Shown piece after piece: positions 57,217-64,000 of a stretch of DNA of 64,000 bases. Each line of letters starts with the position of its first letter. Positions within the stretch are counted from its first letter, which is position 1. Where the stretch lies: positions 27,322 through 91,321 of the forward strand of contig JAHECA010000013.1 in NCBI GenBank assembly GCA_024642005.1, in the 5' to 3' direction. A program made the translations under genes and the position numbers. The notes beneath the pieces are model-generated. The model did no database searches, was not told the DNA's origin, and saw only the letters and a list, made by a program, of their open reading frames with translations. Origin of the DNA: Robiginitalea sp. (GTDB lineage Bacteria; Bacteroidota; Bacteroidia; Flavobacteriales; Flavobacteriaceae).

Positions 57217-58167
57217 TTAGCGGGAAGCCAGGTAGTGACGTACGCTCTCCTCGATGCGACCGGGCAAGTCGCTCGTATCTGCTTTCTGGAAGGATTCCCC
57301 GGTAATTTGCTCGTAGAGTTCGATGTAGCGTTCCGAAACCGATTCCACATAAGCGTCGGTCATCACCGGCAGTTTTTGGCCCGGCTTGCCCTGGAAGCCC
57401 TCTGAGATGAGCCACTGTCGCACAAATTCCTTGGAGAGCTGCTTTTGGGGTTCTCCCCGGTCTTGCCGCTCCTGGTACCCCTCGGCGTAGAAATACCGCG
57501 ACGAATCGGGGGTGTGAATCTCGTCTATCAGCACCAGGCTGCCGTCTGGGGTTCGGCCAAATTCGTACTTGGTGTCTACCAGCAGCAACCCTCTGGAGGC
57601 GGCCAGTTCGCTGCCCCTCTGGAACAAGGCCCGTGTGTACCGCTCCAGGAGTGTATAATCGGTCTCACTGATCAGCCCGCGGTGCAAGAGTTCTTCCCTG
57701 GAGATATCCTCGTCGTGGTCGCCCTGTTCCGCTTTGGTAGCCGGGGTGATAATGGGTTCGGGAAACCTGTCGTTTTCCTTCATGCCTTCGGGCATGGATA
57801 CCCCGCACAGTGTTCGCTTGCCCGCCTTGTATTCCCGGGCTGCATGCCCGGCCAGATAACCGCGAATCACCATTTCCAGCTTTACAGGTTCGCACCGGAC
57901 ACCCACCGCAACATTTGGGTCGGGGGTGGCAACCAGCCAGTTGGGCACCAGGTCGGCGGTTTCCCGCATCATTCGGGTCGCGATCTGATTCAGTATCTGG
58001 CCTTTATAGGGAATTCCCTTGGGCATTACCACATCAAAAGCCGAAAGACGGTCGGTGGCAATCATGACCAGCAGGTCGTTTTCAAGGTAATAGACTTCCC
58101 GGACCTTTCCCTTGTAGACACCGGTCTGTCCGGGAAACTGAAAGTGGGTCTCGGTTATGGTTTTCAT
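57217..58167 (-). CDS. purC: Phosphoribosylaminoimidazole-succinocarboxamide synthase (SAICAR synthetase)
   Basis: The 316-residue enzyme has the SAICAR synthetase fold: '[20 protein letters not shown]', '[20 protein letters not shown]', '[13 protein letters not shown]'-like '[18 protein letters not shown]', '[20 protein letters not shown]' and '[12 protein letters not shown]'. It ligates aspartate to CAIR using ATP in de novo purine synthesis. It is of the longer type found in Bacteroidota. The ATG at 58167 follows the PhoH stop by one base, indicating a phoH-purC operon; a six-codon longer start would overlap PhoH. Confidence 0.94.
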   Translation of the reverse strand: MKTITETHFQFPGQTGVYKGKVREVYYLENDLLVMIATDRLSAFDVVMPKGIPYKGQILNQIATRMMRETADLVPNWLVATPDPNVAVGVRCEPVKLEMVIRGYLAGHAAREYKAGKRTLCGVSMPEGMKENDRFPEPIITPATKAEQGDHDEDISREELLHRGLISETDYTLLERYTRALFQRGSELAASRGLLLVDTKYEFGRTPDGSLVLIDEIHTPDSSRYFYAEGYQERQDRGEPQKQLSKEFVRQWLISEGFQGKPGQKLPVMTDAYVESVSERYIELYEQITGESFQKADTSDLPGRIEESVRHYLASR

Positions 58168-58168
58168 A

Positions 58169-59122
58169 TCAATTCTGATGTTCAATGGTCTTGTAGGCCT
58201 CGATTACCTGTTTCACAAGGCTGTGTCGGATAACATCCTTGTCGTCGAGGTAAATCATTTCGATGCCGGGAATGTTCTTCAGGATGAGCAGGGCCTCCTT
58301 GAGCCCTGAAGTAACCCGCCTGGGCAGGTCTATCTGGCCCGGGTCGCCGGTGAGCAGGAATTTGGCGTCTTTCCCCATCCGGGTCAGGAACATCTTCATT
58401 TGCGCATGGGTCGTATTCTGGGCCTCATCGAGGATAACGAAAGCATGGTCGAGGGTACGGCCCCGCATAAAGGCCATGGGCGCAATCTGTATGGTTCCGT
58501 CTTCCAGGAATTTTGCGAGCTTCTCGGCCGGAAGCATGTCGCGAAGCGCATCGTAGAGCGGTTGCATGTAGGGGTCGAGCTTCTCCTTCAGGTCGCCCGG
58601 CAAAAATCCCAGGTTTTCCCCCGCCTCCACCGCAGGACGCGTAAGGATAATGCGTTTGACCTGTTTGTTTTTAAGCGCCCGTACCGCCAGGGCTACACCT
58701 GTATAGGTCTTGCCGGTTCCGGCCGGGCCGATGGCGAAAACCATGTCGTTTTTCTCCACGGCCTCCACCAGGCGGCGCTGGTTGGCGGTTTGCGCCTTCA
58801 CCAGCCGCCCGCTTACCCCGTGCACCAGCACATCGCCGCTGTGAAAAGGCGTATGCGCCTCGTCTTGCCCGCTACTGCTCAAAATGTGAACAATCGCGCG
58901 CTCATCGAGTTTGTTGTATTTGGAAAAATGAGTGGTCAGCATTTCAAAGCGCTTGCCGAACTCTTCGAGCAGGGGCGGGTCTCCGTACACCTTAATACGA
59001 TTGCCCCGTGCCACGATTTTCAGTTTCGGGAACGATTTCTTCAGCAGGTCTATATTGGAATTATGCTCCCCGAAGAATTCTCTGGGGCTGATGTCAGTGA
59101 GTTCTAAACTGAGTTCGTTCAA
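58169..59122 (-). CDS. PhoH family ATPase
   Basis: The 317-residue protein has an N-terminal KH-like part (about 1-110) and a PhoH P-loop domain: '[20 protein letters not shown]', '[20 protein letters not shown]', '[20 protein letters not shown]' and '[20 protein letters not shown]'. PhoH-like proteins are RNA-associated ATPases implicated in ribosome or RNA quality control. The start is a TTG at 59122; the encoded '[20 protein letters not shown]' matches conserved N termini, supporting it despite the rare codon. It is upstream of purC in the same operon. Confidence 0.92.
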   Translation of the reverse strand: MNELSLELTDISPREFFGEHNSNIDLLKKSFPKLKIVARGNRIKVYGDPPLLEEFGKRFEMLTTHFSKYNKLDERAIVHILSSSGQDEAHTPFHSGDVLVHGVSGRLVKAQTANQRRLVEAVEKNDMVFAIGPAGTGKTYTGVALAVRALKNKQVKRIILTRPAVEAGENLGFLPGDLKEKLDPYMQPLYDALRDMLPAEKLAKFLEDGTIQIAPMAFMRGRTLDHAFVILDEAQNTTHAQMKMFLTRMGKDAKFLLTGDPGQIDLPRRVTSGLKEALLILKNIPGIEMIYLDDKDVIRHSLVKQVIEAYKTIEHQN

Positions 59123-59158
59123 AAAATGCGGTGTTTGAAGGAAGGCTGCAAAGAGGGC

Positions 59159-59188
59159 TTTGCGCCGCTGTTTTTTTCGTTAATTTTG
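59159..59188 (+). promoter_or_regulatory. Promoter of the SAM-hydrolase/gldFG unit
   Basis: TTTG (59159-59162), an 18-base spacer and TAATTTTG (59181-59188) approximate the consensus, 60 bases before the first ATG. It could serve the whole run to gldG. Confidence 0.6.
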
Positions 59189-59248
59189 TCTGTCAAACTT
59201 ACGTAAAATTCAGTTTGAAGGCTTAAAAAAATATCAACAGCGCCCCGG

Positions 59249-60079
59249 ATGCCCATAATCACCCTGACTACAGATTTTGGCCTAAAAGACCATTTTGTAG
59301 GCGTCGTAAAAGGAACTATCTACAAAGAGCTCAAAGAGGCCATCATTGTGGATATATCGCACCAGGTGAGCCCCTTCCATATTCAGGAGTGCGCCTATAT
59401 CCTGAAGAATTCCTATAAGTCATTTCCCGATGGCAGCATCCACATCGTAGGGGTAGACTCCGAGCGCACGCCAGAGAAAACACACCTGGCCATCCTGGTG
59501 GACGGCCACTACTTCATTACGGCCGACAACGGGGTCATAAGCCTGATTACCGAAGAGGTGAAACCCGAAAGAGTTGTCGAAATCCAACTCCCGAACACTC
59601 CGGAAACCTCCTTTCCGGTGTTGGACGTCTTTACCCGGGTTGCCTGCCACCTCGCCCGGGGTGGCACCCTCGAAGTAATAGGGAAACCCGTGACCAACTG
59701 GCTCAGCATCAAGGAATTCGTACCCAGGGTAATCCAGGACGGCAATTCCATTGCCGGGTGCGTTATTTATATCGACAACTACGGCAACGTGGTAACCAAC
59801 ATACACCGCAGTCTCATAGAAGCTTACCGGAAAGGGCGCAAACTAACCCTGGAGGCCCGTAACAAAAAGCTAACCGAGATTTACGAACAGTACAGCGGCC
59901 TGATCAATTTTGATTTGCCGGCAAGCCAAAGGCGCGGCCCCGGAGACTTGCTGGCCCTTTTCAATGCTGCAGGCTACCTTGAACTGGCCATTTACAAGAG
60001 CAACCTCAAAACCGTGGGTGGCGCTGCCACCCTGCTGGGCCTGGATTACCGCGACACCATTCTCATTAATTTTTCCTGA
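59249..60079 (+). CDS. SAM hydroxide adenosyltransferase (DUF62/SAM-hydrolase family)
   Basis: The 276-residue protein matches the DUF62 family of SAM-dependent chlorinase/fluorinase relatives: 'PIITLTTDFGLKDHFVGVVK', 'IIVDISHQVSPFHIQECAYI', 'THLAILVDGHYFITADNGVI' and 'IDNYGNVVTNI'. Non-halogenating members split S-adenosylmethionine into adenosine and methionine with water. There is no sign here of a halogenase-specific insert. The next gene starts directly after its stop; the gldFG genes follow. Confidence 0.92.
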   Translation: MPIITLTTDFGLKDHFVGVVKGTIYKELKEAIIVDISHQVSPFHIQECAYILKNSYKSFPDGSIHIVGVDSERTPEKTHLAILVDGHYFITADNGVISLITEEVKPERVVEIQLPNTPETSFPVLDVFTRVACHLARGGTLEVIGKPVTNWLSIKEFVPRVIQDGNSIAGCVIYIDNYGNVVTNIHRSLIEAYRKGRKLTLEARNKKLTEIYEQYSGLINFDLPASQRRGPGDLLALFNAAGYLELAIYKSNLKTVGGAATLLGLDYRDTILINFS

Positions 60080-60373
60080 ATGCTTACGCGAATCGTCCAC
60101 ATGACTTTTGAACCGGAAAATATTGCTAGTTTTGAGCACATTTTCGCGGAATCGTCCGGGTATATACGGGCGTTCCCCGGTTGCCACAGGCTGGAATTAC
60201 TGCGCGACCTGAACAACCCGGCGGTTTATTTCACCTTCAGCATCTGGGAAAGCGAAGCACATCTGGAGGCCTACCGCAATTCGGAGTTCTTCAAAAAGGT
60301 GTGGGCACAAACCAAAATATTGTTCGCCCGAAAGGCACAGGCCTGGAGCCTCCAAAGCCAGAACGGGTCTTAA
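60080..60373 (+). CDS. Antibiotic biosynthesis monooxygenase (ABM) family protein
   Basis: The 97-residue ferredoxin-like protein has the ABM pattern: 'TRIVHMTFEPENIASFEHIF', 'SGYIRAFPGCHRLELLRDLN', 'VYFTFSIWESEAHLEAYRNS' and 'FKKVWAQTKILFARKAQAWS'. Relatives include quinol monooxygenases, heme-degrading enzymes and many of unknown substrate. Its ATG immediately follows the stop of the SAM-hydrolase-like gene. It is 15 bases from gldF, a common flavobacterial order. Confidence 0.9.
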   Translation: MLTRIVHMTFEPENIASFEHIFAESSGYIRAFPGCHRLELLRDLNNPAVYFTFSIWESEAHLEAYRNSEFFKKVWAQTKILFARKAQAWSLQSQNGS

Positions 60374-60388
60374 TTGGAAATAGAGCGC

Positions 60389-61120
60389 ATGTTTGCCATT
60401 TTTAAAAAAGAACTTTCCTCTTTCTTTACGGCTCCGGTTGGCTACCTGGTTATGGTGGCTTTTCTCGCGCTAAGCGGTTTGTTTCTCTGGGTTTTTAAAG
60501 GTCCCTTCAACCTGTTCGATTACGGTTTTGCAGACCTGAGCCCCTTCTTTCTGATGGCGCCCTGGGTCTTTCTGCTGCTCATTCCGGCCCTCAGCATGAA
60601 ATCCTTTGCCGAAGAGCGCAAACTGGGCACCCTGGAACTGTTGCTTTCAAAGCCCCTGCCCCTCCCCGCTCTGGTGTTTGGAAAGTTCCTGGGGGTATTT
60701 GTCCTGGCGGCCCTGGCCATTTTGCCGACCCTGTTTTACGTGTATACCATTTCGGACCTCGGCACAACCCCGGGCAACCTCGACACCGGCCTGGTCTGGG
60801 GGTCTTATGCCGGCCTGTTGCTGCTTATGGCCGTTTACACGGCTGTCGGGTTGTTCGCCTCGAGCCTCACGGAAAACCAGATCGCCGCATTTTTGCTGGC
60901 CATTTTGCTGTGTTTTGTGCTTTATTACGGGTTCGAGAGCCTGGCGACCCTCTTCGAAAGCGGCAGCCTTTCCCTTCTGGTGGCAGGCACCGGAATGAAG
61001 GCCCACTATGAAAATATCAGCCAGGGCATCCTCGACAGCCGAGACCTTGTATACTTTCTGAGTCTTACTGCCTTTTTCGGCTACCTAACGGCATTGCGCA
61101 TCAACCGCCTGAGAAAATGA
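60389..61120 (+). CDS. gldF: Gliding motility ABC transporter permease GldF
   Basis: The 243-residue inner-membrane protein has six hydrophobic segments and a GldF-like start, 'MFAIFKKELSSFFTAPVGYL', with 'SMKSFAEERKLGTLELLLSK'. With GldA and GldG it forms an ABC transporter needed for gliding in Flavobacterium johnsoniae, although it is absent from some gliding members. I preferred the ATG at 60389 over a TTG at 60374. Its stop overlaps gldG by four bases. No gldA is in this window; in relatives it lies elsewhere. Confidence 0.93.
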   Translation: MFAIFKKELSSFFTAPVGYLVMVAFLALSGLFLWVFKGPFNLFDYGFADLSPFFLMAPWVFLLLIPALSMKSFAEERKLGTLELLLSKPLPLPALVFGKFLGVFVLAALAILPTLFYVYTISDLGTTPGNLDTGLVWGSYAGLLLLMAVYTAVGLFASSLTENQIAAFLLAILLCFVLYYGFESLATLFESGSLSLLVAGTGMKAHYENISQGILDSRDLVYFLSLTAFFGYLTALRINRLRK

Positions 61121-62784
61121 AAAAACGCGCCACATTGAAGCCCGTTTTACTGGCCCTGGCCGGATTGTTGCTGGCAAACCTGCTTTCCAGCTTCTGGCAC
61201 ACCCGGTGGGACTTAACGGAAGACCGCCGTTTTACGCTGGCCCAGCCGAGCCTCGACGCCACCGACAGGTTCGACGGCCCGGTAATCGTAGATGTGCTCC
61301 TGGAGGGCAACCTGCCTTCGGAATTTGCGCGCCTGCAGCGGGAAGTACGGCTGCTGCTCGAACAGTTTGCCGATCGTAACCCCAACATTAAATTCGATTT
61401 TGTAGACCCCATGGACGGTGCCGAAAACCAGGCCGGGGTTATTCAGCAATTGCAGGGACTGGGCCTGAAACCGGCCAGCGTCACTACCGAAGAAGATGGC
61501 AAAGTTTCCCAGGAACTGGTTTTCCCCTGGGCCATGGTCAATTACGGCCAGCGTACCGAAAAGGTGGCCCTGCTGCGCAACCAGTTGGGCGCCAACATGG
61601 AAGCGCGCATCAATGGCTCCATTCAGAACCTGGAATACGCCTTTGCCGATGCCTTCACCAAATTGGGGCGCGATACGCGCAAACGTGTTGCTGTTTTAAA
61701 AGGCAACGGGGAGCTGGATGATATTTTCCTGGCCGATTACCTCACGGCCTTGCGCGATTACTACAACATTGCCCCATTTACCCTCGATTCGGTAGCCACC
61801 GACCCGTCCGGAACCCTGGAACAGCTGGCCCGGTTCGACGCAGCCCTGGTCGCGAAACCCACTGAGGCGTTCTCTGAAGCCGAAAAACTGGTGCTGGACC
61901 AGTACCTGGTTCGGGGGGGTAAAATGCTCTGGCTGGTCGACGCCGTGGCCATGGACCTGGACAGCCTGCAAAACCCTGACGGGCAGGGCATGGCCCTGGG
62001 CCGGGGGCTCAACCTCGACGATCTCCTGTTCCGCTACGGGGTTCGGCTCAACCCCAACCTGGTAGCCGACCTGGTCTGCGGCCAGATCGTACTGGCCACA
62101 GGCGACGGCAATGACTCCCAGTACAGCCCGGTGCCCTGGGTGTACGACCCCATGGTCTTTTCGCCAAACAACCACCCGATCAACACAAACCTGGAAGCCC
62201 TCAGGTTCCAATTTGCGGGCAGCATAGACACCCTGGCAAATGCCTATCGCAAAACGGTGCTCTACCGTTCTTCGCCTCGTTCGCGCCTGGAGGGCACACC
62301 AAAAATTGTAAGCTTCGACATCCTGGGCATGGAGCCCGACCCGTCCGCCTTCGGGCCCGGAAATTTTCCGCTGGCAGTACTCGTGGAAGGCCCTTTCCAA
62401 TCGGCCTACCGCAACCGCGTTCGGGAGGTGGAGCTCCCCGGTTTTATGGAAAGCGGGACAGACAACAAGCTCATTGTGGTCAGCGACGGCGACCTGGCGG
62501 CCAACCAGCTTCGGAATGGCCGGCCCCTCGAATTGGGGTATGACCAGTGGACCAATAATTTCTACGGCAACAAGGAATTCCTGGTGAATGCCATGAATTA
62601 CCTGCTCGAAGATACCGGACTTATAAACATCCGCAACAAGCAGGTAAGCATTCCCCTGCTCGATACTGCCCGTGTTTCGGAGGAAAAGAGCAGGTGGCAG
62701 CTCCTGAATATCGGCCTCCCACTGCTGTTGGTGCTTTTGGCAGGCCTCGCCTTTCAGGTGGCGCGCAAACGCAAATACGCCTGA
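61117..62784 (+). CDS. gldG: Gliding motility ABC transporter component GldG
   Basis: The 555-residue protein has an N-terminal membrane anchor (about 8-24), a large extracytoplasmic region related to ABC-type uncharacterised transport proteins ('TRWDLTEDRRFTLAQPSLDA', 'VRGGKMLWLVDAVAMDLDSL', 'PWVYDPMVFSPNNHPINTNL') and a C-terminal membrane helix (about 530-548) with a basic tail. Together with GldF it forms the membrane part of the gliding ABC system. It overlaps gldF as ATGA and is followed by dnaN, as in other flavobacteria. Confidence 0.93.
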   Translation: MKKRATLKPVLLALAGLLLANLLSSFWHTRWDLTEDRRFTLAQPSLDATDRFDGPVIVDVLLEGNLPSEFARLQREVRLLLEQFADRNPNIKFDFVDPMDGAENQAGVIQQLQGLGLKPASVTTEEDGKVSQELVFPWAMVNYGQRTEKVALLRNQLGANMEARINGSIQNLEYAFADAFTKLGRDTRKRVAVLKGNGELDDIFLADYLTALRDYYNIAPFTLDSVATDPSGTLEQLARFDAALVAKPTEAFSEAEKLVLDQYLVRGGKMLWLVDAVAMDLDSLQNPDGQGMALGRGLNLDDLLFRYGVRLNPNLVADLVCGQIVLATGDGNDSQYSPVPWVYDPMVFSPNNHPINTNLEALRFQFAGSIDTLANAYRKTVLYRSSPRSRLEGTPKIVSFDILGMEPDPSAFGPGNFPLAVLVEGPFQSAYRNRVREVELPGFMESGTDNKLIVVSDGDLAANQLRNGRPLELGYDQWTNNFYGNKEFLVNAMNYLLEDTGLINIRNKQVSIPLLDTARVSEEKSRWQLLNIGLPLLLVLLAGLAFQVARKRKYA

Positions 62785-62826
62785 GTTCTGTTAATAAGTT
62801 TGTTTTCGACCCACATGCATTTGGGA

Positions 62827-62834
62827 TATATTTG
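62827..62834 (+). promoter_or_regulatory. -7 box of dnaN
   Basis: A perfect TATATTTG lies 54 bases before the dnaN ATG. The -33 region has TTTT rather than TTTG at a 20-base spacing. Confidence 0.55.
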
Positions 62835-62888
62835 TCATGAGGACCGACGGCCATTGGCCGGAAGGCCTTTATTTAAAGCTACTTTTAC

Positions 62889-64000
62889 ATGAAATTCATA
62901 GTTTCCAGCACCTATTTACTGAAGCAGCTCCAGGTTCTCGGGGGCGTAATCAGCAACAGTAATACGCTGCCCATCCTCGATAATTTCCTGTTCGACCTGA
63001 ACAAGAATAAACTCACGGTCTCGGCCTCCGACCTGGAAACCACCATGAGCTCGGTGCTGGAAGTCGATTCCGACCATAAAGGGACCATTGCCGTTCCGGC
63101 ACGCCTGTTGTTGGATACCCTGAAAACCTTCCCGGAACAGCCCCTTACCTTTGTGGTGGAAGACAACAACACGGTAGAGATTTCTTCCAGCCACGGCAAA
63201 TACGCCCTGGCATATGCCGATGGGGCCGAATTCCCTAAGGCAGTAGACCTGCCCGACCCGAGCACCACGCGCATCCTGGGCGACATTCTGGCCACAGCCA
63301 TCGAAAAGACCCTTTTTGCAGCCGGAAATGACGACCTGCGGCCCGTGATGAGCGGTGTCTTTTTCCAATTCAGCCCCGAGAGCCTCATTTTCGTGGCCAC
63401 CGATGCCCACAAACTGGTCAAATACAAACGCAGCGATGCACATGCCTCAGAAGTGGCCGAGTTCATCATGCCCAAAAAGCCGCTGAACCTGCTTAAAGGC
63501 ATCCTTTCAGGCAGTGAGGAAGAGGTTACGGTGTCGTACAATGACAGCAATGCCAAATTCAGCTTTGAAAACACCGAGCTCATGTGCCGCCTGATCGACG
63601 GCAAGTACCCCAACTACGAGGCTGTGATTCCACGTGAAAACCCGAATAAACTGGTAATCCAGCGTTCACAGTTCCTCAGCTCAGTGCGTCGGGTTTCCAT
63701 TTTCTCCAACAAGACCACGCATCAGATCCGCCTGAAAATCGCCGGTGCCGAACTCAATATTTCGGCTGAAGATGTCGATTACAGCAACCGGGCCGAAGAG
63801 CGGCTCACCTGCTCCTATCAGGGCGACGACATGCAGATTGGCTTCAATTCGCGCTTCCTGGTCGAAATGCTGGGCAACCTGAGTTCCGACGAGGTTTCCC
63901 TGGAGCTCAGCCTGCCCAACCGGGCCGGTATCCTCACACCCGCAGACGGGCTCGACCCCGGGGAAGAGGTGACCATGCTGGTAATGCCGGTAATGCTGAA
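62889..64000 (+). CDS. dnaN: DNA polymerase III beta subunit (sliding clamp), 3' end cut by window edge
   Basis: The visible 370 codons begin 'MKFIVSSTYLLKQLQVLGGV' and contain the three clamp domains: 'NTLPILDNFLFDLNKNKLTV', 'FAAGNDDLRPVMSGVFFQFS' and 'VATDAHKLVKYKRSDAH', 'CRLIDGKYPNYEAVIPRENP', ending 'EEVTMLVMPVML'. The family ends 'MPVMLNN' or similar, so probably only one to three codons lie beyond the window. It is the processivity clamp of the replicative polymerase. It stands after gldG with its own promoter; no dnaA or origin-like sequence is seen. Confidence 0.95.
   Translation, partial: MKFIVSSTYLLKQLQVLGGVISNSNTLPILDNFLFDLNKNKLTVSASDLETTMSSVLEVDSDHKGTIAVPARLLLDTLKTFPEQPLTFVVEDNNTVEISSSHGKYALAYADGAEFPKAVDLPDPSTTRILGDILATAIEKTLFAAGNDDLRPVMSGVFFQFSPESLIFVATDAHKLVKYKRSDAHASEVAEFIMPKKPLNLLKGILSGSEEEVTVSYNDSNAKFSFENTELMCRLIDGKYPNYEAVIPRENPNKLVIQRSQFLSSVRRVSIFSNKTTHQIRLKIAGAELNISAEDVDYSNRAEERLTCSYQGDDMQIGFNSRFLVEMLGNLSSDEVSLELSLPNRAGILTPADGLDPGEEVTMLVMPVML

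Noticed and set aside
59249..60079. A chlorinase or fluorinase making halogenated metabolites
   Set aside because: The sequence fits the common hydrolytic DUF62 group, with no visible halogenase-specific insert, and there are no halometabolite genes nearby.
62785..62888. A replication origin next to dnaN
   Set aside because: dnaN follows gldG in flavobacteria and is often far from dnaA. I see no cluster of DnaA boxes or AT-rich unwinding region in the 100 bases.

Overview
This window looks like chromosome of a marine-type flavobacterium (Bacteroidota, Flavobacteriaceae) that is GC-rich for the family. The evidence is: gldF and gldG followed directly by dnaN, a PorP/SprF-type type IX secretion (T9SS) protein, a T9SS C-terminal sorting domain, promoters of the Bacteroidota form TTTG-N19/20-TAnnTTTG, almost no Shine-Dalgarno sequences, and lineage-typical families (DUF4290-murA, bshB1, fused CcsBA, DUF2911, class IV aminotransferase next to YqgE). 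Robiginitalea-like is a guess from gene content and base composition. I see no rRNA, CRISPR array, phage or intact insertion sequence.

Layout. 1-5.5 kb: S9 peptidase (5' cut by the window edge), DUF3604 lipoprotein, AraC-type regulator, DsrE-like protein. 5.5-8.6 kb: an AT-rich orphan lipoprotein just upstream of a TPR-adenylate cyclase. 8.6-13.1 kb, all minus strand: PD40/TPR protein, enlarged PorP/SprF protein with a SPOR-like end, a possible 33-residue ORF and an orphan LuxR-type response regulator whose phospho-acceptor Asp is Glu; their leaders share an ATACAACCC-type motif. 13.4-17.4 kb: envelope genes (L,D-transpeptidase, sterol-desaturase-like protein) and two DUF302 proteins. 17.5-21 kb: a tandem repeat next to tRNA-Ser, a PfkB kinase, an M28 peptidase and tRNA-His. 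21-30 kb: orphan TPR-histidine kinase, bshB1 (bacillithiol), a Cys/Met-metabolism PLP enzyme, a MATE exporter and the CcsBA cytochrome c maturation protein. 30-37 kb: DUF2520-kdsC-maf, a small MscS, then PIG-L deacetylase, a 33-residue membrane ORF and a sodium:solute symporter fitted together with one-base gaps.

37-48 kb: DUF2911 protein, a T9SS cargo protein, an SRPBCC-SDR-photolyase cluster, an M20 hydrolase, YjdI/CDGSH, VOC, pirin, then murA-DUF4290 and DUF493 on the minus strand. 48-57 kb: ATPase-recQ-fmt, HU, YqgE, an aminotransferase-fold protein lacking the PLP lysine, tRNA-Met, and a cyclic-nucleotide/CBS/nucleotidyltransferase protein coupled to a DnaQ-like exonuclease. 57-64 kb: phoH-purC (minus), then a run from a SAM hydroxide adenosyltransferase and a monooxygenase into gldF-gldG (gliding ABC components) and dnaN, which runs off the window a few bases before its expected end.

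Much of the region is core housekeeping in short tightly packed operons, and several convergent pairs share their stop codons. The less ordinary parts are the minus-strand T9SS/regulator block with its shared leader motif, the lipoprotein/TPR-cyclase pair, the PIG-L/microprotein/symporter unit, and two enzymes or regulators with altered active-site residues (response regulator and class IV aminotransferase).
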